Source of the DNA: Rhodospirillaceae bacterium
GTDB taxonomy: Bacteria > Pseudomonadota > Alphaproteobacteria > UBA8366
DNA: 64,000 nucleotides
Reading direction: 5' to 3'
Assembly (NCBI GenBank): GCA_002722095.1
Contig: PBKG01000006.1
Span: 483,826 to 547,825 of the forward strand
Part shown: piece by piece, positions 1 through 7,552 of the stretch
Layout: each line of letters begins with the position of its first letter
How positions within the stretch are numbered: position 1 is the first letter of the stretch
Translations under genes and position numbers: made by a program
Notes under the pieces: model-generated
Databases searched by the model: none
Seen by the model: the letters and a program-made list of their open reading frames with translations, nothing else
Told to the model about the DNA's origin: nothing

Positions 1-161
1 ACGCCGGGAATGGTCATCAACAATACCAACGCGGTCGAAGTGAGCATCCAGGCGGTATCGCCGCTATTCAGCTTGTCTGCGGCCCAAGCGGGCATTGTCA
101 GCCCGCCGGTGAAAAGCGCCGCCAAGGCCAGCGGACGCATGAGAGTTGAGATAAATTTCAT
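1..161 (-). CDS. amtB: Ammonium transporter AmtB, N-terminal fragment cut by the window edge
   Basis: Reading leftward from the ATG at 161, 53 codons are present. A cleavable signal peptide (basic start, hydrophobic stretch, cleavage after PAWAA near residue 28) is followed by [15 protein letters not shown] and MTIPG, the start of the first Amt transmembrane helix. The Amt family moves ammonium or ammonia across the inner membrane as a trimer gated by PII. The gene starts 14 bases after glnK on the same strand, the usual glnK-amtB operon. Only the N-terminus can be judged because the rest lies outside the window. Confidence 0.9.
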   Translation of the reverse strand, partial: MKFISTLMRPLALAALFTGGLTMPAWAADKLNSGDTAWMLTSTALVLLMTIPG

Positions 162-175
162 TGTCCATTCTCCAC

Positions 176-529
<354 letters not shown>

Positions 530-542
530 TTAGGCTTTTTTG

Positions 543-581
543 AACGGGTAGTAATGCCGAATGGCATCTAACCAACCCGTT
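543..581 (-). repeat. Nested inverted repeat in the glnK leader
   Basis: Two stems are nested. The outer arms are aacgggt (543-549) and acccgtt (575-581). The inner arms are atgcc (554-558) and ggcat (563-567) around a four-base loop. All pairs are perfect. The element lies 29-67 bases upstream of the glnK start. It could be a regulator-binding dyad or an RNA hairpin in the leader. Which of these it is cannot be told from sequence. Confidence 0.4.
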
Positions 582-584
582 AAC

Positions 585-599
585 TCAAATACCGTGCCG
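585..599 (-). promoter_or_regulatory. Possible sigma-54 (-24/-12) promoter for glnK-amtB
   Basis: Read on the minus strand, 599 to 585 is CGGCACGGTATTTGA, against the consensus TGGCACG-N4-TTGC. The GG at -24 and the spacing match, but the -12 GC is GA here. Transcription would start near 573, about 60 bases before glnK. Sigma-54 control of glnK-amtB is well known in proteobacteria, which supports the call. The imperfect -12 element keeps it tentative. Confidence 0.35.
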
Positions 600-801
600 A
601 ACTGCGGAAAGAGTAGAATCATATAATAAAAATAATAACTTAAACGGATAATCCGGGCGCGCAGATCGCCGGAGCAAGGTAGGTATTGATTAAATAATAA
701 ACACCCCGGCTACACATGATTAAAAAATATGCACAGCGTGTTGCATAGATGTGTCGTTTTGTGCGCTGGACTCCGTTTGCGATCCGCGCGAGGTTTGCTC
801 T

Positions 802-2040
802 ATGAGCGAATCGGCAAAATCCAGGAAGGATGTCATCATTGTCGGCGGCGGTATGGCCGGCATGTCCCTCGGGCTTGCGCTGAGCGCAGGCGGTCTCAGG
901 ACCCTGGTTATCGACAGCCTCGCGCCCGAGACGGAAACCGCCAGCGATTATGATGGCCGCGCTTCCGCAATTGCTCACGGCTCGGCCAATATCCTCAAGG
1001 GCATTGGTCTTTGGTCAAACCTAGAATCCGACGCCTCTCCGATTTGGGATATCCGTGTCGCGGATGGACACCCGTTGCGCGGTATCTCGCCGCTATTTCT
1101 GCATTACGATCACGGGGATGTAGGCGACGATCCGTTCGGCTATATCATCGAAAACAGAGCCATCCGCAAAGCGCTGCAAGACGCAGCTGGCGAAAGCGAG
1201 AATTTGGAACTGGTACGGCCGGCCACTGTGGTGTCTGTGGAACGGGAGCCATTCGGCGTTTCGGTATTTACCGAAACCGGGCAACAGTTTGATGGGTCTG
1301 TTTTGGTTGCCGCGGATGGGCGCGGGTCGCAAATTCGCCAAGACGCTGGTATCCAAACAACAGTTGCGATGTATCGGCAAAAATCCATCGTTTGTACGGT
1401 TCGCCATGAACGTGACCATGCGGGAACGGCGGTGGAGTTGTTCATGCCAAGCGGTCCGTTCGCCATGCTTCCGATGACCGAAAATCGGAGCAACGTGGTC
1501 TGGACCGAGAGAATCGATTTGGCCGATCGATATCTCGCTCTCGACGACGACGCATTTCTGCAGGAACTCGGCCAGAGATTCGGGCGCTGGCTGGGTGAAA
1601 TCGAGCTGGCGGGGCCACGGTTCGGTTTCCCGCTGGGGGTATTGCATGCGTCCCGCTATACGGATCAGCGGCTGGTGTTGTTGGGCGATGCGGCGCACGC
1701 TATTCACCCAATCGCAGGACAAGGATTGAATTTGGGATTACGCGATGCGGCCGCACTCGCGGAGCTATTCGTCGATGCGGCTCGTCTCGGTCTTGATATA
1801 GGTGCTGCCAGTGTACTTGGTCGCTACGAGCGCTGGCGGCGGTTCGACAATATGGTACTGACAGCGGTGACCGACGGATTGAACCGGTTGTTCTCCAACG
1901 ATATTCCGCCGGTGCGCGTAGCGAGGGATTTAGGCCTCGCCATGGTCGACCGCCTGCCGCCGATAAAGAAATTCCTCATGCGGCATGCCATGGGTCATGT
2001 CGGCGAGTTGCCGCGCTTGGTGAGAGGCAAGAGTTTATAG
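802..2040 (+). CDS. UbiH/UbiF/UbiL-type FAD-dependent ubiquinone biosynthesis hydroxylase
   Basis: 412 residues from the ATG at 802, which has an AGG-containing ribosome-binding site; an in-frame start at 751 would add 17 unconserved residues. The N-terminal Rossmann motif IIVGGGMAGMSLGLAL binds FAD. VLVAADGRGSQIR is the DG motif, and LLGDAAHAIHPIAGQGLN (about residues 294-312) is the GD motif of class A flavin monooxygenases. The family hydroxylates the ring of ubiquinone precursors. Alphaproteobacteria use several paralogues with different position specificity (UbiH, UbiF, UbiL), so the ring position is not assigned. Confidence 0.85.
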   Translation: MSESAKSRKDVIIVGGGMAGMSLGLALSAGGLRTLVIDSLAPETETASDYDGRASAIAHGSANILKGIGLWSNLESDASPIWDIRVADGHPLRGISPLFLHYDHGDVGDDPFGYIIENRAIRKALQDAAGESENLELVRPATVVSVEREPFGVSVFTETGQQFDGSVLVAADGRGSQIRQDAGIQTTVAMYRQKSIVCTVRHERDHAGTAVELFMPSGPFAMLPMTENRSNVVWTERIDLADRYLALDDDAFLQELGQRFGRWLGEIELAGPRFGFPLGVLHASRYTDQRLVLLGDAAHAIHPIAGQGLNLGLRDAAALAELFVDAARLGLDIGAASVLGRYERWRRFDNMVLTAVTDGLNRLFSNDIPPVRVARDLGLAMVDRLPPIKKFLMRHAMGHVGELPRLVRGKSL

Positions 2041-2062
2041 CAGCCCTAAAATTGAGGCTGGC

Positions 2063-2431
2063 TTAGGGGTCGCGGCTTAAGCCACGTTCTTCCAGATCAC
2101 TCAAATATTGGCACCAAATATCGGTTTGGTCGCGGCCGAGCCGATATAAATTTTCCCATGTGTAAATACCGGTGTCGTGAAGATCGTCAAAACTGATTCT
2201 GATCGCATAATTGCCGACGGCTTCAATACCTAAAATGCCCACATGCTTGCGCCCGAAGATGATTTTTCTCTCGTCGGGATGATGGCCTTTTACCTCTGCG
2301 GATGGGCTTTCGACGCGGAGCAACTCTGCCGGAAGCGCGAAACAGCTGCCGTCTTCAAAATCGATTTCCAGCTGACTTTCGGCCTTGTTAAGCCGGATCT
2401 CGACGGGCCAATGATCGGTGTCGTTGGACAT
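2063..2431 (-). CDS. DUF971 family protein (GBBH-like N-terminal domain)
   Basis: 122 residues. Conserved features include the opening VEIRLNKAESQLEIDFEDGS, then FALPAELLRVESPSAEVKGH and a C-terminal block IRISFDDLHDTGIYTW. This is the DUF971 fold also found at the N-terminus of gamma-butyrobetaine hydroxylases, where it holds a zinc. No cysteine-histidine zinc cluster is obvious here. It lies last in the cnoX-lonN-trm112 operon, 54 bases after trm112. The function is unknown; small DUF971 proteins have been linked to Fe-S cluster carrier proteins in other bacteria. Confidence 0.8.
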   Translation of the reverse strand: MSNDTDHWPVEIRLNKAESQLEIDFEDGSCFALPAELLRVESPSAEVKGHHPDERKIIFGRKHVGILGIEAVGNYAIRISFDDLHDTGIYTWENLYRLGRDQTDIWCQYLSDLEERGLSRDP

Positions 2432-2485
2432 GATTTATGTCCTTTTTATTCACGCAGCGGCGTATCCGTGCGCTCTAATCGTCTC

Positions 2486-2674
2486 TCAGTCGAGCGAGCG
2501 TGCTTCGTCCGCAAGCATAATAGGAATGCCGTCGCGGATGGGATAAGCGAGTTTGGCTTGTTCGCTGATCAGCTCTTGGTTTTCCTGATCATACGTAAGC
2601 GGCCCTTTGGTAATCGGGCAAACCAGTATCTCAAGCAATTTTGGATCCACAGCAGCGGTGTTATCGGACATCAA
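2486..2674 (-). CDS. Trm112-family (UPF0434/YcaR) small protein
   Basis: 62 residues. The diagnostic pattern is [18 protein letters not shown] followed by [13 protein letters not shown], as in UPF0434/YcaR. Eukaryotic Trm112 is the zinc-binding activator of several methyltransferases. This copy keeps only one cysteine (CPIT), so the zinc ribbon is probably lost, as in many bacterial members. It follows lonN by about 90 bases and precedes the DUF971 gene. The start could be either of two adjacent Met codons. Confidence 0.87.
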   Translation of the reverse strand: MMSDNTAAVDPKLLEILVCPITKGPLTYDQENQELISEQAKLAYPIRDGIPIMLADEARSLD

Positions 2675-2722
2675 AACCTCAATTAAACGAAATTTACCGA
2701 CCTATTAGCTTAGGCAATCAAT

Positions 2723-2749
2723 CTAATAAACTATAAGCCCTTATATTAG
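2723..2749 (-). repeat. AT-rich inverted repeat upstream of trm112
   Basis: The sequence holds TATAAG-cc-CTTATA (2732-2745) inside a looser pair ctaata (2723-2728) and tattag (2744-2749). It lies in the 90-base gap between lonN and trm112. It could be an operator or a transcript-processing hairpin. No run of T follows on the minus strand, so it is not a standard terminator. Confidence 0.3.
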
Positions 2750-2764
2750 CGCATACCAATTCGC

Positions 2765-3421
2765 TTATTGCCTACCGGCATTGGCGTCGCTGATACCCAT
2801 CACTGCCATTTCGACCAAGGTTGTGAGTACCTCGATCCGTTCTGGGACTGTCGCTGCCTCCAGCAGCGCTTGTTTTTCCGATGGCTCAAAAGGACAGATC
2901 ATTGCAACTGAAGTAACCAGCCGGTCGCAAGGTGCTTCTTGGATAGCGTTCCAATTGGCGTCCATTCGGTTCAACTCGAAATATTTTTTTAGCGATTGCA
3001 AAAAACTGTTGCGGTCCGGAATGGCGTCATCGGCATCATCCAGATCCCGAACGTAGGGAGACCAATCGGGCTCGACGAGACGGTAGCCGTCTTTTTGCGC
3101 CAATTCGCGGGTCACATCGAAACGCGCAACGCCTTTCAGTGTGATCAAATACCGGCCGTCATCGGTTTCTTCGAAGCTGACAATCCGTCCCGCACAGCCG
3201 GTTCGATAGACTGCAGGGTCACCCGTGAGATCACCGTCCGGTTGCGGCTGAATCATGCCGATCATACGGCCTCCGCCCAGCGCATCGGACGTCATGTTCA
3301 GGTATCGCGGTTCAAAAATGTTCAAAGGCAGAAACCCGCCCGGCAGCAACAGAACGCCCGGCAGAGGGAAAATCGGTATCGATTCACTTAGGTCTTCGAA
3401 AGTGGGGTCGAAGACACTCAT
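2765..3421 (-). CDS. LON-substrate-binding (PUA-like) domain protein
   Basis: 218 residues from the ATG at 3421. A longer in-frame start would run into the upstream gene. The sequence SIPIFPLPGVLLLPGGFLPL followed by NIFEPRYLNM is the hallmark opening of the Lon N-terminal substrate-recognition domain. No AAA+ or protease domain follows, so this is a stand-alone LON domain of unknown biochemical role. Its ATG overlaps the stop of cnoX (ATGA at 3418-3421), implying translational coupling and a shared role in protein quality control. Confidence 0.88.
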   Translation of the reverse strand: MSVFDPTFEDLSESIPIFPLPGVLLLPGGFLPLNIFEPRYLNMTSDALGGGRMIGMIQPQPDGDLTGDPAVYRTGCAGRIVSFEETDDGRYLITLKGVARFDVTRELAQKDGYRLVEPDWSPYVRDLDDADDAIPDRNSFLQSLKKYFELNRMDANWNAIQEAPCDRLVTSVAMICPFEPSEKQALLEAATVPERIEVLTTLVEMAVMGISDANAGRQ

Positions 3422-4356
3422 GAGAACAGAATAGAGGAAAGTTGTTGGCGACCCTCGACAGTCGCAGGGTGTTCGCTTCCCAATGCTTCGAAAATTTTGA
3501 CCAATTGCTTGCGCGCCGCGTCGTCGTTCCACGAGCGCTCTTTTTTAACGATCGTCAGCAGATGCTCTACCGCTGCCTCACCTTGGCCTAGGGCATAGAG
3601 AGCGAGCGCCAAATCGAAGCGTGCCTGATGGTCGCTGGGATTGCTGTCGACTGCGGCCTGCAATGTATCGGATTGTGCAATGGCCTCTGCCGCTTCGTCC
3701 GCAAGTTCGAGCCCGGCCCTTACCGCGCTTATTTCGGCATCGTTTTGTTTTTCCTGTGGAACGTCATCGAGCAATTGCTTCGCCGCATCGGTCTGTCCGG
3801 CACTGGAAAGGCATTTTGCCAGACCGGCAATGGCCGAAACATTGTCCGGCTGCTGTTGCAAAATTTGGCTATAGAGGGCGCCGGCATTTTGCAGGTCTCC
3901 GGATTCGACCAGTTGGGCGGCTTGCTCAAGCGCTTGTTCGAGAGGCGAGGGGCCAGCTGCGCCGCCTGCGGTTTTAATGACTCGATCGACGAAGCTCCGA
4001 ATTTGACTTTCCGGTTGTGCACCAACGAACCCGTCGACCGGACGGCCGTTGACGAATGCGAAAACCGCGGGAATGGACTGAACCTGCAATTGCTGTGCGA
4101 CTTCGGGGTTTTTCTCGATATCGAGTTTAACGAGTTTGACCGCGCCCCCCATTTCCTGCACGACTTTCTCGATAATCGGCCCCAGTTGCTTGCAGGGTCC
4201 GCACCATTCGGCCCAAAAATCGACTATCACCGGCGTTTCGCGACTGGCGACGATGACGTCGTCGGCGAATTCCGCCGTCGAACTTTCTTTGATCGCGCTT
4301 GGGTCGCCGGCGAGGTTGCCGACCGTCGGCTGATCGTTGGCGATTCCGTCTTGCAT
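3418..4356 (-). CDS. cnoX: CnoX/YbbN-type thioredoxin-TPR co-chaperone
   Basis: About 312 residues. An N-terminal thioredoxin fold holds an intact WCGPC active site in FWAEWCGPCKQLGPII (around residues 50-60). It is followed by a C-terminal TPR region with repeats such as ALYSQILQQQPDNVSAIAGL and ARFDLALALYALGQGEAAVE. This is the CnoX architecture, a chaperedoxin that protects substrates from aggregation and passes them to GroEL or DnaK. E. coli CnoX lacks the second cysteine of the active site, whereas this one keeps both and could also reduce disulfides. A GTG at 4371 is an alternative start. The stop overlaps the next gene's start. Confidence 0.87.
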   Translation of the reverse strand: MQDGIANDQPTVGNLAGDPSAIKESSTAEFADDVIVASRETPVIVDFWAEWCGPCKQLGPIIEKVVQEMGGAVKLVKLDIEKNPEVAQQLQVQSIPAVFAFVNGRPVDGFVGAQPESQIRSFVDRVIKTAGGAAGPSPLEQALEQAAQLVESGDLQNAGALYSQILQQQPDNVSAIAGLAKCLSSAGQTDAAKQLLDDVPQEKQNDAEISAVRAGLELADEAAEAIAQSDTLQAAVDSNPSDHQARFDLALALYALGQGEAAVEHLLTIVKKERSWNDDAARKQLVKIFEALGSEHPATVEGRQQLSSILFS

Positions 4357-4458
4357 GAGCCTCACTTTCACAGTCGAGGTCGGTCGATGACGGCTTTTAG
4401 CCCCGTTGCGGCACGTCTTGACCTCTGGGGCAACAGTTAGGCCGGGCGCTCGTTGAAG

Positions 4459-4983
4459 TCAATCGGGCTGAGCCAAGAGACCGAGGTCGATAATTTCCGG
4501 TTTGTGATCATGGTGTTCTAGAAACCGAACCAGATCAACCGGCGCGACGGCAACTGTCATGTCATTGCGAAGCGGATGCGCATTGACCGGGTCCATGTCC
4601 AGTAACGTCCTGTCGAGCAACATAGTGACGTGCCCATCGGTGTCGTTGATGACTGCAAAGGGCGTTACCGAACCTGGCGTCACACCCAGATTGTCTGCCA
4701 ACATTTCCGGGCTGCCGAAGGAGAGACTACCCTTTGCGCCAAGATGGCGACGAAGGGCCTTGAGGTCGACAGTCTGGCTTTCGAGCGCGGTTAACAGCCA
4801 AAAACGTTTCTTTTTATCCCGCAAAAATAAATTCTTGGTGTGGGCGCCAGGCAGCGTGCCACGCAGAAATTTCGATTCCTCAACGGTAAAAACCGCCGCG
4901 TGGCTGTGGATTTCGAACTCGATTCCCAATTCGCGAAACCGGTCGAATAGGCTGTCGGATGTGTGAGGGTGGGCTACGGACAT
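4459..4983 (-). CDS. YbaK/ProX-family aminoacyl-tRNA deacylase (Ala-tRNA-Pro editing type)
   Basis: 174 residues from the ATG at 4983. The YbaK fold is shown by HAAVFTVEES, then TKNLFLRDKKKRFWLLTA with the conserved lysine pair, and GSVTPFAVINDTDGHVTMLLD. The KNLFLRDKK motif is typical of free-standing ProXp-ala/PrdX enzymes, which clear Ala mischarged on tRNA-Pro in organisms whose ProRS lacks its insertion domain, as in alphaproteobacteria. It ends in the gap before cnoX and starts about 70 bases from tRNA-Gly, on the opposite strand. Confidence 0.87.
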   Translation of the reverse strand: MSVAHPHTSDSLFDRFRELGIEFEIHSHAAVFTVEESKFLRGTLPGAHTKNLFLRDKKKRFWLLTALESQTVDLKALRRHLGAKGSLSFGSPEMLADNLGVTPGSVTPFAVINDTDGHVTMLLDRTLLDMDPVNAHPLRNDMTVAVAPVDLVRFLEHHDHKPEIIDLGLLAQPD

Positions 4984-5055
4984 GGCGGGTTTCTTAAACC
5001 AGCGACCTAGCGCTTGCAAACCGCGTCGCCTTCCGTATTATCCGCTGACTTCGAT

Positions 5056-5130
5056 GCGGGCGTAGCTCAGGGGTAGAGCGCAACCTTGCCAAGGTTGAAG
5101 TCGTGAGTTCGAATCTCATCGCCCGCTCCA
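5056..5130 (+). tRNA. tRNA-Gly(GCC)
   Basis: 75 bases with encoded CCA. The acceptor arm GCGGGCG (5056-5062) pairs with CGCCCGC (5120-5126). The D-arm begins TAGCTCAG, the anticodon loop TTGCCAA places GCC at 5088-5090, and the T-arm holds GTTCGAATC. A T-rich stretch follows directly and may help end the transcript. Confidence 0.97.
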
Positions 5131-5243
5131 ATTTTTTCGAACGTGATTGTTGGTTTTTAGCGCGGGCTGTGGGCTCGAGTCGGGCGCTCTTGCGCCGCGC
5201 CGAAAGCGGGGTATAACTCCGCTATCTGGAGGAAATTGCGGCA

Positions 5244-5921
5244 ATGAAGAACAAAAAAGCCAACGACATAGCGAGCGCGCTCGACGCGGTAAAAGACGGC
5301 GATCTGGTCCTGTTCGGCGGTTTCGGTACCGGCGGCGTACCGATCGCCCTAATTGAGGGTCTTACCCAAAAGGGTCTCAAGGATTTGACCATCGTTTCAA
5401 ACAATGCCGGCGCCGGACACAACACCATCGCCACGTTGCTGGAAACCGGTGCGGTGAGAAAGGTGATTTGCACCTTTCCCTATTCACGCGGCTCGGTGGT
5501 GTTTAACGAGCTTTACGATTCCGGCAAAATCGAGCTTGAGCTTGTGCCCCAAGGAACGTTGGCCGAGCGGATGCGCAACGCCGGTTCCGGTCTCGGGGGC
5601 TTTTTGACGCCGACCGCCTTGGGAACCGAGATTGCTGAAGGCAAACCGCATATAGAAGTCGACGGTAAAACCTATGTACTTGAAAAACCGCTGCATGCCG
5701 ATGTCGCCTTGATTAAGGCCGACAAAGTCGATCCTCGTGGTAATCTTACCTATCGACTGGCGGCTCGAAACTTCAATCCGGTAATGGCGATGGCGGCAAA
5801 ACATACCGTTGCGCAAGTATCCGAGGAAGTTCCGCTCGGTGACTTGGATCCGGCGACGGTGCACACCCCCGGTGTCTATGTGGACACTTATGTGATCGAC
5901 AAGGGAGCGCGAATCGAATGA
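5244..5921 (+). CDS. 3-oxoacid CoA-transferase subunit A
   Basis: 225 residues, the full family length. VKDGDLVLFGGFGTGGVP is the N-terminal glycine-rich CoA-transferase motif, and VPQGTLAERMRNAGSGLGGF is the conserved segment of AtoD/ScoA/PcaI subunits. A GGAGGA ribosome-binding site lies 10 bases before the ATG. The last bases overlap the start of subunit B (ATGA), the usual arrangement for these heterodimers. Succinyl-CoA:acetoacetate and succinyl-CoA:3-oxoadipate transferases are not separable by eye. No catechol-pathway genes are nearby, which favours acetoacetate (ScoA) by inference. Confidence 0.92.
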   Translation: MKNKKANDIASALDAVKDGDLVLFGGFGTGGVPIALIEGLTQKGLKDLTIVSNNAGAGHNTIATLLETGAVRKVICTFPYSRGSVVFNELYDSGKIELELVPQGTLAERMRNAGSGLGGFLTPTALGTEIAEGKPHIEVDGKTYVLEKPLHADVALIKADKVDPRGNLTYRLAARNFNPVMAMAAKHTVAQVSEEVPLGDLDPATVHTPGVYVDTYVIDKGARIE

Positions 5922-6601
5922 CCGACATTCCCCTACCAACCGATAGATTTTTGAATCGTGATGCCATTGCAAAGCGTCTGGCGGCGGATTTGCAGCCGAA
6001 TTGGGTCGTCAATCTCGGTATTGGTATGCCGACATTGACCACGAAATATGTCACCGAAGAGCAAGACATCATCTTTCACAGCGAGAATGGCATCATCGGC
6101 ATGGGCCCGCCGCCGCCGGCCGAAGACGAGGATGACGACCTTCGCGACGCGGGCAAAAACTTTTGCACCCTGATCGATGGGGCCGCATTGGTTCATCATG
6201 CGGATTCATTTTCGCTGGCTCGCGGCGGGCGGCTCGATTGCGCGGTTTTGGGCGCCTTTCAAGTTGCGGCCAATGGCGATCTCGCCAATTGGCGTTTGCC
6301 GAAGGACCCGACGGGCAATATCGGCGGTGCGATGGATATTGCCACCGGCGCTAATGAAGTCTTCGCGATGATGACCCATACCAGCAAGGGCGGGGAATCA
6401 AAGCTGGCGGAGACGCTGACCTATCCCGTCACGGCGCTTGCCTGTGTGACCCGCGTGTTTACTGACATGGCGGTGATCTCAGTGACCGGCGATGGGTTTG
6501 TCCTGGAGGAAACCGCGCCCGGCATCAGCGCCGAAGAGGTACAAGCATTCACCGACGCGCCGCTGAAAATCGCCGAAGGTTTGTGCGACATCGCGGCATA
6601 G
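5918..6601 (+). CDS. 3-oxoacid CoA-transferase subunit B
   Basis: 227 residues. The active-site motif SENGIIGMGP contains the glutamate that forms the gamma-glutamyl-CoA intermediate. It is preceded by LGIGMPTLTTKYV and followed by GGRLDCAVLGAFQV and the C-terminal VTGDGFVLEETAPG, all typical of ScoB/PcaJ/AtoA. With subunit A it exchanges CoA between succinyl-CoA and a 3-oxoacid in the cytoplasm. An acetoacetyl-CoA synthetase lies elsewhere in the window, so acetoacetate is a plausible substrate. Confidence 0.92.
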   Translation: MTDIPLPTDRFLNRDAIAKRLAADLQPNWVVNLGIGMPTLTTKYVTEEQDIIFHSENGIIGMGPPPPAEDEDDDLRDAGKNFCTLIDGAALVHHADSFSLARGGRLDCAVLGAFQVAANGDLANWRLPKDPTGNIGGAMDIATGANEVFAMMTHTSKGGESKLAETLTYPVTALACVTRVFTDMAVISVTGDGFVLEETAPGISAEEVQAFTDAPLKIAEGLCDIAA

Positions 6602-6622
6602 CAAGACCTAGGCGCTGAATTC

Positions 6623-7552
6623 ATGACTGCCTTGGTCGAGATTAGGGATCTGGTCTACGAGTATCCGGGTTTCCGGGCGCTGCACTCTATCTCCGCTGAA
6701 ATCGAACCGGCGACCATTACCGCGCTCGTTGGCCCGAACGGCGCCGGCAAGACGACTCTTCTTCGCTGCCTTGCTGCGCTCGAACCGCCCTATAGCGGCG
6801 CAATCCCCCTCGACGGCCTTGATATCCATGGGGAGCCGCGCAAAAGCCATGAAATGATGGGCTATTTATCGGATTTCTTCGGTCTTTACGACAAACTCTC
6901 CGTCGAACAATGCCTGACATATCGCGCCGATGCCCAGGGTCTCGACGAGGCTGACCGGCAGGCCGCCATCGAATGGGCGGCTAAGGCGGTCAAGCTTTCC
7001 GACCGGCTCGATCAAAAGGCCGGCGAACTATCGCGCGGGCTGCGCCAGCGGCTGGCTATCGGACAGGCGATTATCCATCGGCCGAAACTGCTGTTGCTCG
7101 ATGAGCCGGCCTCGGGCCTCGATCCGGAGGCGCGGGAGGATTTGGCGAATCTTCTGCTGGAATTGCGGGAAGGCGGCATGACCATCGTCGTGTCGTCGCA
7201 TATCCTCGCCGAGCTGGAAGCCTATTCGAGCCATATGCTGATCATCGACGATGGTCGCATAGTCGATCACACTGCTATCCGGTCCACTGAAGCATCGGAA
7301 AAGCCGGTTCGGCTTGCGATCGAGCTTTCGGAAGCACACCCCGATTTCGAAAAGTTGCTGAAAAATGAAGGCGAGCTTATCGAGATTTCCAAAACTGCCG
7401 CACGGCTCGACATAACCGGGGGGCCGGACTCCCGGCAGTCACTGTTGAAACGGTTGGTGGATGCCGGCCTGCCGGTCGCCTCCTTCGGGCCCGAGCGGGT
7501 TAATCTGCAAGACGCCTATATCGAGCGGGTACGCGAGGGGCGCCAATCATGA
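6623..7552 (+). CDS. ABC-2 type exporter, ATP-binding subunit
   Basis: 309 residues. Walker A is GPNGAGKTTLLRC (about residues 36-48). The signature is ELSRGLRQRLAIGQA, Walker B is LLLLDEPASGLDP, and the H-loop is VVSSHI. The order and the YLSDFFGLYDKLSVEQ segment match the DRA/CcmA-like exporters rather than importers. The C-terminal 90 residues form an accessory domain common in these subunits. It overlaps the permease start by four bases, so the two make one transporter. The substrate is unknown. Confidence 0.88.
   Translation: MTALVEIRDLVYEYPGFRALHSISAEIEPATITALVGPNGAGKTTLLRCLAALEPPYSGAIPLDGLDIHGEPRKSHEMMGYLSDFFGLYDKLSVEQCLTYRADAQGLDEADRQAAIEWAAKAVKLSDRLDQKAGELSRGLRQRLAIGQAIIHRPKLLLLDEPASGLDPEAREDLANLLLELREGGMTIVVSSHILAELEAYSSHMLIIDDGRIVDHTAIRSTEASEKPVRLAIELSEAHPDFEKLLKNEGELIEISKTAARLDITGGPDSRQSLLKRLVDAGLPVASFGPERVNLQDAYIERVREGRQS

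Noticed and set aside
3628..4440. Open frame of 270 codons on the plus strand opposite cnoX
   Set aside because: Its residues do not match any family, and the minus strand holds a clear thioredoxin-TPR gene.
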